Origin: Chroococcidiopsidaceae cyanobacterium YX2bin18
GTDB lineage: Bacteria; Cyanobacteriota; Cyanobacteriia; Cyanobacteriales; Chroococcidiopsidaceae
Length of the DNA stretch: 64,000 bases
Assembly: GCA_030446505.1 (NCBI GenBank)
Contig: JAUJND010000003.1
Coordinates: forward strand, 1-64,000
Direction: 5' to 3'
Under the pieces are notes generated by a model. It saw nothing but the letters and a program-made list of their open reading frames with translations. It made no database searches and had not been told where the DNA came from. The position numbers and the translations under genes are program-made. Positions 32,684 to 43,630 of this stretch are shown piece after piece. Position 1 is the stretch's first letter. Each line of letters opens with the position of its first letter.

Positions 32684-32899
32684 ATGGACAGTAATGTGGT
32701 GAAGCAGGTCGAACACTACCAAAAGGCAACTACCCAACAGGAAAGAGATCAACTGTTGTACCAGATAGGGATCAGCGCCAAACTTTTTACTGTTAGAGAG
32801 CTAAATCAAGTTGTTGAGCGCGGTGGGAAACTCTTTGAGGGGCAGAGACAGCGGGTGCTTGGTTATATCGAGGTTTACTGTAACCTGGATTTGGACTGA
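32684..32899 (+). CDS. Small conserved hypothetical protein
   Basis: 71 aa MDSNVVKQVEHYQKATTQQERDQLLYQIGISAKLFTVRELNQVV... Confidence 0.55.
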   Translation: MDSNVVKQVEHYQKATTQQERDQLLYQIGISAKLFTVRELNQVVERGGKLFEGQRQRVLGYIEVYCNLDLD

Positions 32900-33095
32900 C
32901 AAGTGGTTTTATTCTCAATAGTTAGAGGTATTGGACAGCCTATTTTATATCCGTAGGTAGCAGTTCAAGATATTCGGAAGTTTAAAAGATGTGAAGAGGA
33001 GTAATCGCAAAAAGTTTGCACATATTTAAAGAAATTACTTAGAGGCTCCTCATTCCCAAGCTTAACTTGGGAGCAAGGAGCAGTAACTTAGACGC

Positions 33096-33178
33096 TATCT
33101 CAAAACTACTTTTTAGGGTGTAAAGATAAACTTGTGGTTCCTCTATCAGTAGGCAGGACGCTTACACATTTTGAGATA
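33096..33178. repeat. Small MITE-like/IS-end element with inverted TATCTCAAAA...TTTTGAGATA
   Basis: 10-bp perfect inverted termini; the related sequence TTAGACGCTATCTCAgAACTA recurs at 35907-35927. Confidence 0.45.
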
Positions 33179-33200
33179 AGTTTTTAAAACTAAAACTTTC

Positions 33201-34082
33201 CTAGCGCCTTCTGCTACCGAAACTTCCAGAGCGACTTCTGCTTCCAGATGAGCGCCCACTGCCAAAACTTCCAGAAGATGGTCGTCTATAAGTACTGGAT
33301 CTACCAGATCTTAAGGTACTAGAACCAAAGCCTGATCCTGTAGCACGACTACCTGTATTGATACGTGGCGTAGTGCGAGTCGTTGATTGACTAGGTGTTC
33401 TAATGCGTCCCGTGGTGCGTAAATTAGTCCGGCTATTTCTTACTGCTAAAGGCGGTGCATTGTAACGAGTTTGGTAGCGCTCAACTGCTTGCCCGTAAGA
33501 GCTACCATAGCCGCCATGACCCCTGAGTATAGACGCTCCTGGCTGATAAACAGGTGGCACATAATACTGAGGTCTAAACAGAAGACTACCAATTGCTTGA
33601 CCCGCCAGATTACCTGCTACTGCCCCAGCAAAGGGAGACCAAAAACTATTTTCCCGACGCACAACTACGGATTCTTGTTGCCCCGTTTGAGGATTTGTCT
33701 GTGCCTCAGTTACAGCGTGGACGTACTCAATTTTAAAGTCTTCTGTTAGATATAAAATCGGCTGTCCGTTCTCCACTTTGAGATAACTTTTTTGACCAGC
33801 TTTGATTTCCTCATCAGTCAAACGTGCCATCTGGACATTTGCCGCACGAAAGGTCGGAGGTGTCCCAGCTGGGGTATTGAGTAACATTAGGCTGTACTCG
33901 CCAGTGGCATCATCATAAGTAGCCTGTTGTACTGGATACTGACCATCGCTTATTTGAGTAGGAGTAGCTACTGGTGCATTAACGTTCCTCGCTTGAGGGG
34001 TAGTTTCTTCAGGTCCCCCACAGGCAACAGTTGTCCAGCACAACGTTAGGGTTAAAAAAAGGATTGTGAATTTGCGGAACAT
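33201..34082 (-). CDS. Putative lipoprotein with Ser/Arg/Gly-rich C terminus
   Basis: FLTLTLCWTTVACGG lipobox; C-terminal tail SGRSSTYRRPSSGSFGSGRSSGSRSRSGSFGSRRR. Confidence 0.7.
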   Translation of the reverse strand: MFRKFTILFLTLTLCWTTVACGGPEETTPQARNVNAPVATPTQISDGQYPVQQATYDDATGEYSLMLLNTPAGTPPTFRAANVQMARLTDEEIKAGQKSYLKVENGQPILYLTEDFKIEYVHAVTEAQTNPQTGQQESVVVRRENSFWSPFAGAVAGNLAGQAIGSLLFRPQYYVPPVYQPGASILRGHGGYGSSYGQAVERYQTRYNAPPLAVRNSRTNLRTTGRIRTPSQSTTRTTPRINTGSRATGSGFGSSTLRSGRSSTYRRPSSGSFGSGRSSGSRSRSGSFGSRRR

Positions 34083-34191
34083 GAACTTATAAACCGTTAA
34101 TGAAAGTTCTCATACTATCCCCAGTTTAAGCTGACCGAGGTAGTGTCTGCTTGCTCCCTAAGAACGAGAGCGGCTAAACCCAGGCGTGCAA

Positions 34192-34794
34192 TTACAAGGG
34201 AACTAATTCTGGAAAATATTGCAACATCTGGTCATCAGTAAGTTCGTCACCCAACTGAGCTGGAGAGAAATGTACTTGAATTGCCCGCAATTTTTCTTGA
34301 TAGTGCAGGTTAATTATGGCTTTTAGTCCAGCCTTAAGGGCGCTGATATCTGCCAAATTATTTTCCAACTCCGGTACTTCTCCCTCAAAAGCTACCGTAA
34401 TCATCACAATTAGGTTACGTGTTATTGGCAACGACAAAGGCTGATCTTTAGAGCCAGGGACATTTAGATCTGGTTCACTTAAGTAGCGTTGGGCAGAATC
34501 AGTGAATAATTCGTTGAAATAGTCACCAGCTTCGCCTTCGTTCCAAAATACGTCGCCTTCATTGGCAGCAGAGAGCCAGTAGGTATCATATTGCAGTAGA
34601 CTTTGGCAAACTTCGACGAGTCCGAGTCCCAAAGCCTCCATGTCACCTTCAGAGTCGATAGCTTGCCGCGCCGCCCGATTTAAAACTCCTAAAAGTGGTG
34701 CAACTTCTTCTCCTGCTAAATGCAGAAACAGGCGACAGACTACAAAGCGAGTGCGGCCACTCACTTGATTAAAGCGATCGCGCCCTGAGGTCAT
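34192..34794 (-). CDS. DUF1517-family protein
   Basis: RDRFNQVSGRTRFVVCRLFLHLAGEEVAPLLGVLNRAARQAIDSEGDMEALGLGLVEVCQSLLQYDTYW... Confidence 0.7.
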   Translation of the reverse strand: MTSGRDRFNQVSGRTRFVVCRLFLHLAGEEVAPLLGVLNRAARQAIDSEGDMEALGLGLVEVCQSLLQYDTYWLSAANEGDVFWNEGEAGDYFNELFTDSAQRYLSEPDLNVPGSKDQPLSLPITRNLIVMITVAFEGEVPELENNLADISALKAGLKAIINLHYQEKLRAIQVHFSPAQLGDELTDDQMLQYFPELVPL

Positions 34795-34887
34795 TTTTTT
34801 ATCTCCAGAATGAGGCTACTGTATCTCTCAAATTTATAGTTGGAAAGAGCAAATGATTGTGTATGCGTCTAGGCAGAACTTATTTGA

Positions 34888-35748
34888 GTGACGATTATGA
34901 ATATTGGTATTGTAGGGCTGGGACTGATTGGCGGCTCGTTGGGGTTAGATTTGCGATCGCACGGATATCAAGTTTTTGGGTTCAGTCGGCGTGAACAAAC
35001 TTGCCAACAAGCGATTTCTCGTGGAGTAGTAGATCAAGCTAGTGTTGATCCGGCAATTTTAGCAGCAGTACAAGTAGTATTTATCTGTACACCTCTAGCG
35101 GCGATCTTTAACACAGTAGAGCAGATAATTCCGCACCTATCTACAAATACAGTTTTAACTGATGTGGGTTCGGTCAAATCACCTATAGTAAAGGCGATTA
35201 CGCCTATGTGGACTAATTTCGTCGGTGGACATCCGATGGCTGGAACAGCAGACAGTGGACTTGCAGCTGCTCAACTTAATTTATTTGTGCTGAAGCCTTA
35301 TGTCCTGACACCAGTAGCAACAACACCAACTCAAGCAGTAAGTATTGTAGAAAAAGTTGTGCGATCGCTAGGAGCTACTGTGTATTATTGTCGTCCTGAT
35401 GAGCACGACCGAGCAGTAAGCTGGATTTCTCATTTACCAGTTATGGTGAGTGCTGGTTTGATCACTGCTTGTATGAACGAAAGTGATCTTAATGTTTTAG
35501 CATTAGCGCAAAAGTTAGCTAGTTCTGGATTTCGGGATACTAGCCGTGTCGGGGGCGGTAATCCTGAGTTGGGGGTAATGATGGCACGGTATAACAAAGA
35601 GGAATTGTTGCGATCGCTGCATCAGTATCGCTATAGCTTAGAAGCACTGATTAACCTGATAGAGCAGGAAGATTGGATTTCTTTGGAGCAACAACTGAAG
35701 TCAACACATCTAGCACGACCTCATTTTTTAGAATCTGATCTGGGATAA
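34888..35748 (+). CDS. tyrA: Prephenate/arogenate dehydrogenase
   Basis: IGIVGLGLIGGSLGLDLRSHGYQVFGFSR; FVGGHPMAGTADSGLAAA. Confidence 0.92.
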   Translation: MTIMNIGIVGLGLIGGSLGLDLRSHGYQVFGFSRREQTCQQAISRGVVDQASVDPAILAAVQVVFICTPLAAIFNTVEQIIPHLSTNTVLTDVGSVKSPIVKAITPMWTNFVGGHPMAGTADSGLAAAQLNLFVLKPYVLTPVATTPTQAVSIVEKVVRSLGATVYYCRPDEHDRAVSWISHLPVMVSAGLITACMNESDLNVLALAQKLASSGFRDTSRVGGGNPELGVMMARYNKEELLRSLHQYRYSLEALINLIEQEDWISLEQQLKSTHLARPHFLESDLG

Positions 35749-36159
35749 GCTGTCAGGGCAGCACGTTAAATCATTATTGCTTACATACCATCAGCAAAAG
35801 TAAAACATTTAAACTTCAATTAATCTCCGTGAAACAACTGATTTACTGATTAGCTTAATTCAAGGATACTGTAATAAATAGTCAGCTTAATTTGGCAACA
35901 ATCTACTTAGACGCTATCTCAGAACTAGTTTCTAGCTTGTGATATAGGCTTTTAGCATTATAAATTTATAAATATTAAACTCCCAATGCTAGATGTGTTA
36001 TTGGCTACTGTTTAGTAGCGATAGATATCATAGCTTAATGATTATATAAGACAAAATTTAATTGCTTAGCGTTTAGCTATACAATGTATTCAAAATGTAA
36101 ATAAATATTCCAGCAATTTTTTCAGGAGATATTCCTCTTAAACTCGAAGCCTACTTTCT

Positions 36160-37200
36160 TTGGTGAGGTTTCAGATTAACTTTGTTAATAATTCAATGAC
36201 TTATACATTGCCCAAACCAAATTCTCTCTTGAACGGCTTTGATGCAGATCCGCCGAAAATCTTGGTGGTTGACGATCATTGCGCTAGTCGGATGACAGCG
36301 GTTGCACTTTTAGCAGTAGAAGGGTATGAAGTTTTAGAGGCAGACAGTGGTTTGGTGGCGTTAGAACTAGTAATGAAACGCCAACTAGATTTAATCCTGC
36401 TAGATGTGATGATGCCGGAAATGGATGGTTTTGAAGTCTGCCGCCAGTTGAAGCAGGATAACCAAACCAGGTTAATTCCGGTAATTTTTATTACAGCCTT
36501 AAATGATCGGCGATCGCGAATTCTGGGTATTGAAGCTGGGGGAGACGACTTTCTCACCAAACCTTTTGACATTATAGAATTAACAGCTCGTGTTAAGTCA
36601 CTTGTGCGCCAGAAGCGTCTAAATGAAGACTTAGATCACACTGAACAAGTACTTTTTTCGATCGCCTCGGCAATTGAAAGTCGTGATCCCAATACTGGTG
36701 ATCACTGTGAACGGTTAGTGATGCTAGGTAAAGCTTTTGGTGAATATCTGAATTTAACCCGCGCCGAAATGCGAAATTTGCAATGGGGCAGCTATCTCCA
36801 CGATATTGGCAAAGTTGGTATTCCTGACGCAGTGCTGCTCAAAAGTGGAAAATTTACACCCCAAGAGTGGGAAATTATGCAGCAGCACGTTGTTATTGGC
36901 GAGAAGATTTGTCAACCTTTGCAGACAATGCGGGGAGTTATCCCGCTCATCCGCCATCATCACGAGCGCTGGGATGGCTCTGGCTACCCCTATGGACTAG
37001 CAGGTGATCAGATTCCGTACCTAGCTCAGATATTTCAGATGATTGATATTTATGATGCCTTAACAAGTGAACGTCCATACAAAAGGGCGCTGACTCCAGA
37101 AGGAGCATTAGTTGTAATGGCTGAAGAAACAGCAAAAGGTTGGCGCAATCCTAAGTTGCTCCAGCAATTTACTGAATTTGTGCGTTTCAGTCAAACTTAG
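36160..37200 (+). CDS. Response regulator with HD-GYP phosphodiesterase domain
   Basis: REC: ILVVDDHCASRMTAVALLAVEGYEVLEA...LDVMMPEMDGFEVC; HD-GYP: YLHDIGKVGIPD, HHERWDGSGYPYGL. Confidence 0.95.
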   Translation: MVRFQINFVNNSMTYTLPKPNSLLNGFDADPPKILVVDDHCASRMTAVALLAVEGYEVLEADSGLVALELVMKRQLDLILLDVMMPEMDGFEVCRQLKQDNQTRLIPVIFITALNDRRSRILGIEAGGDDFLTKPFDIIELTARVKSLVRQKRLNEDLDHTEQVLFSIASAIESRDPNTGDHCERLVMLGKAFGEYLNLTRAEMRNLQWGSYLHDIGKVGIPDAVLLKSGKFTPQEWEIMQQHVVIGEKICQPLQTMRGVIPLIRHHHERWDGSGYPYGLAGDQIPYLAQIFQMIDIYDALTSERPYKRALTPEGALVVMAEETAKGWRNPKLLQQFTEFVRFSQT

Positions 37201-37284
37201 ACATCACAAGTTAAAAAACTTTCGATTCTGGTTCAGCGTTTATCATTTATTCTTTTAGCTGAAGCTGATAGATGATAAGTAAAC

Positions 37285-38667
37285 ATGGTAGCGGTAGCAA
37301 TTTTAGCGGCTGGACGCGGAACTCGAATGAAATCGTCTCTGCCTAAGGTAATCCATTCCTTGGGGGGGCGATCGCTCGTCGAACGAGTCCTTCAGAGTTT
37401 AACTTCGATTTCTCCTTTAACCCGATGTCTAGTTATTATTGGATATCAAGCTGAACAAGTAAAACTAGCCCTTTCGCGTAGACACGAAGCATCTGACTTG
37501 CCTTCTTTGGAGTTTGTAGAACAGACTGAGCAACTAGGAACAGGTCATGCCATCCAACAATTACTCCCTCACCTGGAAGGCTTCACGGGGGATCTATTGG
37601 TGTTAAACGGTGATGTACCCTTATTACGACCGGGAACCCTAAAGCAGATGTTGAGCATTCACCAAGAGCATCAAAATGCTGCCACAATCCTCACAGCCCA
37701 GTTACCTAATCCCCAAGGCTACGGACGCGTATTTTGTGACGGTCAAAATCTTATTCAGCAAATTGTTGAAGACCGAGACTGTACTGACGCGCAAAAACAA
37801 AATCGCCGCATTAACGCTGGGATTTATTGCTTCCGTTGGCTTGATTTGGCTGCTGTGCTGCCACTACTTCAACCTAACAATGACCAGCAGGAATATTACT
37901 TAACGGATGTGGTAAACCAGCTAGAACCAGTAATGGCTGTTGATGTTGAAGATTACCAGGAAATTTTGGGGATCAATGATCGCCAACAATTGGCAACAGC
38001 ATCCGAGATTTTGCAAAAGCGGGTGAAGTCAGATTGGATGGCTGCGGGTGTAACACTGATTGATCCTGCTAGTATCACGATTGATGACACGGTGCAGTTG
38101 CAACCGGATGTAATTATTGAACCCCAAACGCATCTGCGCGGAAATACAGTGATCCGCTCAGGAAGTCATATTGGACCAGGCAGCTTAATTGAAAATAGCC
38201 AGATCGGTGAAAATGTAACGGTGCTGTATTCCGTGGTGAGAAACAGTATTGTGCAAACGGGAACTGAAGTTGGCCCTTATGCCCATTTGCGAGGTCAGGC
38301 AGAAGTGGGTACTGATTGTCGTGTGGGGAATTTTGTAGAGTTGAAAAATACTAAACTTGGTGCGGAAACGAAGGTCGTTCATTTGTCTTATTTGGGAGAT
38401 GCTACCGTGGGCGATCGCGTTAATATCGGTGCGGGTACGATTACGGCTAACTACGACGGTGTGAACAAACATCCTACCCAAATAGGTGATCGCACTAAAA
38501 CAGGTGCCAATAGCACTTTGGTAGCACCTTTAACCCTAGGCGCTGATGTCACGATTGCAGCTGGCTCTGTAGTTACAGAAAATGTAGCGGATGATTGCTT
38601 AGTGATTGCGCGATCGCGTCAAGTTGTTAAACCAGGTTGGCGCTTAAAATCTACGCAGGAACTCTAG
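37285..38667 (+). CDS. glmU: Bifunctional GlcNAc-1-P uridylyltransferase/acetyltransferase GlmU
   Basis: [26 protein letters not shown]-terminal hexapeptide repeats; [21 protein letters not shown]. Confidence 0.97.
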   Translation: MVAVAILAAGRGTRMKSSLPKVIHSLGGRSLVERVLQSLTSISPLTRCLVIIGYQAEQVKLALSRRHEASDLPSLEFVEQTEQLGTGHAIQQLLPHLEGFTGDLLVLNGDVPLLRPGTLKQMLSIHQEHQNAATILTAQLPNPQGYGRVFCDGQNLIQQIVEDRDCTDAQKQNRRINAGIYCFRWLDLAAVLPLLQPNNDQQEYYLTDVVNQLEPVMAVDVEDYQEILGINDRQQLATASEILQKRVKSDWMAAGVTLIDPASITIDDTVQLQPDVIIEPQTHLRGNTVIRSGSHIGPGSLIENSQIGENVTVLYSVVRNSIVQTGTEVGPYAHLRGQAEVGTDCRVGNFVELKNTKLGAETKVVHLSYLGDATVGDRVNIGAGTITANYDGVNKHPTQIGDRTKTGANSTLVAPLTLGADVTIAAGSVVTENVADDCLVIARSRQVVKPGWRLKSTQEL

Positions 38668-38719
38668 ATGCAAGTTGCTAAATCTTTGTTCTAGTTCGTT
38701 GTAGCTAGCGCTGATGCGA

Positions 38720-38910
38720 AATTTGTGCAGGACACCTGGATGGCTTTAGTTGCGGAAACGGAGTATTTGGTTAGCTGTTGTTGGCGCGGTACTCCTCATA
38801 CTTTATGGAATCCCAACACTGCAACCAGCAAATTTTGGGCGGGTTTACACAGCTTATGCAGGTGTTTTGATTCCTTGTTTCGATTCTTTGGGGCTAGCAA
38901 GAGGTTACAA
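38720..38910 (+). pseudogene. UPF0060/YnfA-family membrane protein remnant
   Basis: [41 protein letters not shown] resembles YnfA core (IPTLQPA.FGRVYAAYGGVFI); N- and C-termini lost to frameshifts. Confidence 0.6.
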
Positions 38911-38914
38911 ATGC

Positions 38915-39889
38915 TTATATACAACCTGTTAGCAAGTCTTCAGTCCATTCGAGAGTGTCACCTATCTGTTGACCATTATGGTAAGCAGCTAAGAGGACTT
39001 GGCTGGTTTTTCCCCAAGCGATCGCGCCCGTAGCATCTATGCTAATTGCTCCTAAATCACGGTTGTGTTGTTGTGCCTCGGCAAACGAGCGCTGCATCGC
39101 GTCTTGAAGCGACAGTCCATCAGTTACACGCACTACAATCCTTGCTGCTAGACACTCATCAATGATATCTTCGCCAATTCCTGTACAACTAACAGCTGCA
39201 TGGGCAGTTGCGTAATTTCCAGCAGGCATGGCTGAATCACTAACGCGCCCAATTCGCTCCAAACCCTTACCTCCCGTTGATGTGCCAGCTGCCAGTCGTC
39301 CTTGACTATCCAGCGCTACAACGCCAATGGTGCGGCTTTGGGATAACTTAGATTCATATAACTCTGATACCACTCCAGGCATCTTTTTGCCAAAATTTGA
39401 CTGTCGCTCGTGCATCCACTCTTGCAGCCTTAAATCTGTCATCGGATCGTAGCTCTTAACTTGGAGTTCTCTTAACATCTCAGCTGCGCCATAATCGGAT
39501 AACACCCGATCATCTGAGTTTTGTAAAATCAGCGCTAATTCAATCGGATGCTGTACGCGCGAAACATTAATTACGCCACTGAAGCGCGATCGCTCACCGT
39601 CCATCAACGCAGCACTCATCCGAATTTGAGCATCGGATTGCAGCACCGAACCAGTGCCAGCATTAAACCGGGGATCGTCTTCTAGAAGTTGACAACCGCG
39701 CACTACAGCGTCACGCGCAGTGGCTCCTGATAAAAGCAGCGGATAAACTTCTTCTACGACTTTAAAGAGAGAATTCCGTACCGCCTCCACTCCATCTTTC
39801 CCTTTGAGGGAACTACCAGCACCACCATGAATAATCAGCTTAGGTTGCACCTGTGACTCCATTTTTACTAACGTCTTAAGCATAAGCAC
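38915..39889 (-). CDS. Isoaspartyl peptidase/L-asparaginase
   Basis: [49 protein letters not shown] (autocleavage Thr). Confidence 0.94.
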   Translation of the reverse strand: MLMLKTLVKMESQVQPKLIIHGGAGSSLKGKDGVEAVRNSLFKVVEEVYPLLLSGATARDAVVRGCQLLEDDPRFNAGTGSVLQSDAQIRMSAALMDGERSRFSGVINVSRVQHPIELALILQNSDDRVLSDYGAAEMLRELQVKSYDPMTDLRLQEWMHERQSNFGKKMPGVVSELYESKLSQSRTIGVVALDSQGRLAAGTSTGGKGLERIGRVSDSAMPAGNYATAHAAVSCTGIGEDIIDECLAARIVVRVTDGLSLQDAMQRSFAEAQQHNRDLGAISIDATGAIAWGKTSQVLLAAYHNGQQIGDTLEWTEDLLTGCI

Positions 39890-39951
39890 TGGTTATCAGT
39901 GTGCGGTGACAAGGTAATCTCCCCTGCTCCCCTGCTCCCCTGCCCCCTGCT

Positions 39952-40092
39952 TCATCTCCGGCGACGGCAACGTTCTGAGCAGTATTTCACTTCATCCCAG
40001 CAATCTTCCCATTTTTTGCGCCAAGTGAAGGGGCGTTGACACACAGGGCAAATTTTTGTTGGTAAGTCAGATTTGGAGCGAGGGTGTGCCAT
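39952..40092 (-). CDS. DUF2256 zinc-ribbon protein
   Basis: [46 protein letters not shown]; read directly (below ORF-track size cutoff). Confidence 0.9.
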   Translation of the reverse strand: MAHPRSKSDLPTKICPVCQRPFTWRKKWEDCWDEVKYCSERCRRRR

Positions 40093-40148
40093 ATTAACTT
40101 AAATCAGTACATTCATCAGCCAATTTTAAGGAATCTTTTTTAAGCGCG

Positions 40149-40877
40149 ATGTCGGAACTTGGATTAACTGGGGTGCGGATTGTATTAGTAGAGCCAGCTG
40201 GTCCTTTAAATGTAGGCGCTGTAGCCCGGATAATGAAAAATATGGGGTTACAGCATTTAGTGCTAGTAAATCCTCAGTGCGATCCGCTTGCAGTTGAAGC
40301 ACAACAAATGGCAGTTCACGCGCTAGATATCCTCGAAGCCGCGCAGCAAGTAGCAACTTTACCAGAAGCATTGCTGGGGTGTACGAGGGCGATCGCTACA
40401 ACCGCTCGTGTTCGTACTTTAGCAACTCAGTTAGAAGATCCCCGCACCACCCTACCTTGGTTACTGGAGGCAGGGATAGCAGCCCTGATTTTTGGACCAG
40501 AATCCCGAGGGCTGAGTAATGAAGAGTTAATTTATGCCCAACGTTTTGTCTGCATTCCCTCAAGTCCCAACTATCCTGCACTAAATCTTGCCCAAGCAGT
40601 AGCGATTTGCTGTTATGAGCTTTATTGTAATCAGCGTTCAAGCGCCGAGAGAAGTCTAGTTACAAGCGATAAGGCTTCATTAGACGTAATGGATGGGTAT
40701 TACCAGCAATTAGAAGCTATCCTGCTTAAAATTGGTTATCTTTACCCCCATACATCAGCGAGTCGGATGCAAAAATTCCGTCAGATGTTCAATCGCGCCC
40801 AGCTTGAAAATAGTGAGGTAGCAATGTTGCGTGGAATTTTGACTCAAATGGAATGGGCGCTCTCTAAAAATCACTAA
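40149..40877 (+). CDS. TrmH/TrmJ-type RNA 2'-O-methyltransferase
   Basis: VRIVLVEPAGPLNVGAVARIMKNMG; LIFGPESRGLSNEEL; NYPALNLAQAVAICCYEL. Confidence 0.93.
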   Translation: MSELGLTGVRIVLVEPAGPLNVGAVARIMKNMGLQHLVLVNPQCDPLAVEAQQMAVHALDILEAAQQVATLPEALLGCTRAIATTARVRTLATQLEDPRTTLPWLLEAGIAALIFGPESRGLSNEELIYAQRFVCIPSSPNYPALNLAQAVAICCYELYCNQRSSAERSLVTSDKASLDVMDGYYQQLEAILLKIGYLYPHTSASRMQKFRQMFNRAQLENSEVAMLRGILTQMEWALSKNH

Positions 40878-41186
40878 TGTTCGCTAACCTATTGGCAGTA
40901 GCAGTCATCTTGATTAAAGTAGGCAAAATGCCTGTGTTTTTAATAGCTAAATCAAATTTCCCAGTAAACTTATTGCAGAACAGCTAAATTGTAGATTTTT
41001 AACTTGCAATTTGTCGCAATTTGATAATGATTGGGATAAACTGATCAGCCAAATACCACTTGCTTTTATAACTTGCTTGGATTATTAGGGTGTACCAGGA
41101 GTTGAGTGTGGTTCAGTATGCAAATAAATCGATAGGGTCACAAGGAGTATCAGTGCCAGAATCTGGGCAGACTGACTCAACGCGGC

Positions 41187-42533
41187 GTGAAGGCAGAAGC
41201 CCAACCCCGCCAACAACAATCGAGAAGCCAGGATAGGGATAATATTCAACCTCCTTACGAGCGGCTACACCAAAAAGCAAGTGTGAGTCGTTCATTCTCT
41301 TCTAATTCGCCGCAGTCATTGCAACAAAGGTTCCAGCAGCAAAAAAAGGGACACCGTTTAAAGCCTGTGGAGTTACCACCAAGACCAAAGATTAATCATC
41401 AAGCTGTTAATCAGGTTAGTCGCCAAGTCAAGGCATCACAGGGAATCAAGCCAAAGTCAGTGAAGGTTCCGCGCCAGTTGCCGCAGCGAAAGCGTCAAAA
41501 TACACCAATTTTGTGTATTTTGCGGCTGCTGATATTGGGAGTTGGGATTGGTGCTCTAGCGGGAACACTGTTGTCAGTTTTAGATCCTACCACTCGGATT
41601 ACGGCAAATGGCTCTAAGACTACAAATGTTCAAAAAACGCAGCAGGAACAAGCGAGTGTAGTGGTTCAACCCTCTGCTTTAAAGCTGAGTCAAGAATCAT
41701 TACCATTAAAAACAGTAGTGCAGCAGCTGGCGGCTAAAAATCCCAAGCTGATGCCAGGAGTCTTTTTTGCGGATCTAGATACTGGCGCTTACGTGGATAT
41801 GAATGGAAATTCAACCTTTTCCGCTGCCAGCATGATTAAGGTTCCGGTTCTCGTCGCTTTTTTTCAGGATGTGGATGCCGGAAAAATTCGCCTGGATGAA
41901 TTGCTGACCCTAAAACAAGAGTTGATTGGTGGCGGTTCTGGGGATATGCAATATAAACCAGTTGGCACAAAGTTCACGGCACTGGAAACGGCAACTAAGA
42001 TGATTGTCATCAGTGACAACACGGCAACAAATATGCTGATTGCCCGCATGGGTGGTGCGGCGGCTTTAAATCAGCGATTTCAAAGTTGGGGCATGAGTGC
42101 AACAGAAATTCGGAATCTGCTGCCGGATTTATCAGGCACCAACACCACAAGCCCTAGAGATTTGGGGCAGTTGATGGCTTTGGTGAATCAGGGGGATTTG
42201 ATGTCGCTGAGGTCGCGCGATCGCTTGCTGGAGATTATGCGGCGGACAAAGACAAAAACTCTGTTGCCACGCGGTCTGGGACAAGGAGCAACAATTGCCC
42301 ACAAAACAGGCGATATTGGTTCAATGGTGGGAGATGTGGGTTTAATTGATCTGCCCAACGGCAAGCGCTACATCGGTGTCGCAATGGTAAAACGCCCCCA
42401 TAACGACAATCGCGCTCAAGAGTTGATTCGCCAAGTTTCTCGTGCTGCTTACCAGGAGTTTAACAAACCAACCGTGATTCAGATTATGCCTACAACTCCT
42501 TTTGTAACTAAAACTCAGGTAGAGGGAAGATGA
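41187..42533 (+). CDS. Serine hydrolase, class A beta-lactamase-like
   Basis: SxxK ([16 protein letters not shown]), SDN ([10 protein letters not shown]), KTG ([15 protein letters not shown]); N-terminal TM anchor. Confidence 0.9.
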   Translation: MKAEAQPRQQQSRSQDRDNIQPPYERLHQKASVSRSFSSNSPQSLQQRFQQQKKGHRLKPVELPPRPKINHQAVNQVSRQVKASQGIKPKSVKVPRQLPQRKRQNTPILCILRLLILGVGIGALAGTLLSVLDPTTRITANGSKTTNVQKTQQEQASVVVQPSALKLSQESLPLKTVVQQLAAKNPKLMPGVFFADLDTGAYVDMNGNSTFSAASMIKVPVLVAFFQDVDAGKIRLDELLTLKQELIGGGSGDMQYKPVGTKFTALETATKMIVISDNTATNMLIARMGGAAALNQRFQSWGMSATEIRNLLPDLSGTNTTSPRDLGQLMALVNQGDLMSLRSRDRLLEIMRRTKTKTLLPRGLGQGATIAHKTGDIGSMVGDVGLIDLPNGKRYIGVAMVKRPHNDNRAQELIRQVSRAAYQEFNKPTVIQIMPTTPFVTKTQVEGR

Positions 42534-43552
42534 GGAATTAAATCTTTTGACTCCTCTTGGTTGAGTTGGTCTAAGGTTAACCAGATTTGGTGTAACAACT
42601 CATCTAGTCCTTGGCGCGTGGCGGCTGAAATCAGAAACACAGATGTTTGACTTAAAGTTGCCAGTTGTTGGGCGATTATAGAAGCAGAAACTTCGTTAAC
42701 CGCATCCACTTTGTTAATCGCCAAGATTTGGCGACGCTCTGCTAATCCGCGCCCATAAGCCTGTAATTCTTGCTGAATTGTTTGATAGTCGGCAATTGGA
42801 TCGGGGCTTGTAACATCAACTAAGTGCAGCAGTAAACGGGTGCGCTCGATGTGGCGCAAAAAATCATGTCCTAAGCCAGTCCCCAAATGAGCGCCCGCAA
42901 TTAGACCTGGAATATCAGCGAAAACAGTGCCATCACCACTAGGTTTACGTACTACACCTAAATTTGGAATTAGGGTAGTAAAGGGGTAGTCTGCCACTTT
43001 GGGACGGGCTGCTGACAAGGCGGAAATTAAAGTCGATTTACCTGCATTTGGTAGCCCAATAATTCCCACTTCTGCTAAGAGTTTTAGTTCTAGCCGCAAC
43101 AAGCGGCGTTCTCCTAGCAACCCTGGCAAAGCATATTCTGGGGCGCGGTTGCTATTGCTTAAGAAATGTTTATTTCCTAGTCCGCCTTTGCCGCCTGCTG
43201 CAACACACAAAGTTTGCTCCGGCTCAACAAAATCGCCGATCAGTTGACCTGTTTCGGCATCGTAGACAGCTGTACCGCAGGGAACTTCAATAATGTAATC
43301 GTTTCCGGCTGCGCCTGAGCAATTATTTGGTCCGCCGCGATCGCCGTCTTCTGCTTTAAAGCGATGGGCGTACTTAAAGTCGAGCAACGTTTGCAGGTTT
43401 TCTTTAGCAACCATAATCACCGAACCACCCCGTCCACCATAGCCTCCAGAGGGCCCACCAGCTGGTACATATTTTTCTCGCCGGAAGGCTACAATTCCAT
43501 CACCGCCTTTTCCGGCTTCAACTTCAATTTCTGCTTGGTCGATAAATTGCAT
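42515..43552 (-). CDS. obgE: GTPase ObgE/CgtA
   Basis: [77 protein letters not shown]. Confidence 0.97.
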   Translation of the reverse strand: MQFIDQAEIEVEAGKGGDGIVAFRREKYVPAGGPSGGYGGRGGSVIMVAKENLQTLLDFKYAHRFKAEDGDRGGPNNCSGAAGNDYIIEVPCGTAVYDAETGQLIGDFVEPEQTLCVAAGGKGGLGNKHFLSNSNRAPEYALPGLLGERRLLRLELKLLAEVGIIGLPNAGKSTLISALSAARPKVADYPFTTLIPNLGVVRKPSGDGTVFADIPGLIAGAHLGTGLGHDFLRHIERTRLLLHLVDVTSPDPIADYQTIQQELQAYGRGLAERRQILAINKVDAVNEVSASIIAQQLATLSQTSVFLISAATRQGLDELLHQIWLTLDQLNQEESKDLIPHLPST

Positions 43553-43630
43553 AGATTTAAGAGCGTTTAGCTATCAGCTATCAGCTATCAGCTTAAGAGA
43601 AGGGCTGACCACTGACTGCTGACAGCTAAT

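Noticed and set aside
36276-37135. Small ORFs opposite the HD-GYP regulator and similar ones inside glmU and galK
   Set aside because: Overlap strongly supported coding frames; no independent evidence.
39915-39952. CCCCTGCTCCCCTGCTCCCCTGCCCCCTGC repeat
   Set aside because: Short low-complexity intergenic repeat; no function supported.
43565-43595. Tandem AGCTATCAGCTATCAGCTATCAGC as a possible CRISPR-like array
   Set aside because: Only a ~8-bp unit with no spacers; simple tandem repeat near the obgE start. No CRISPR array or cas genes were seen in the window.
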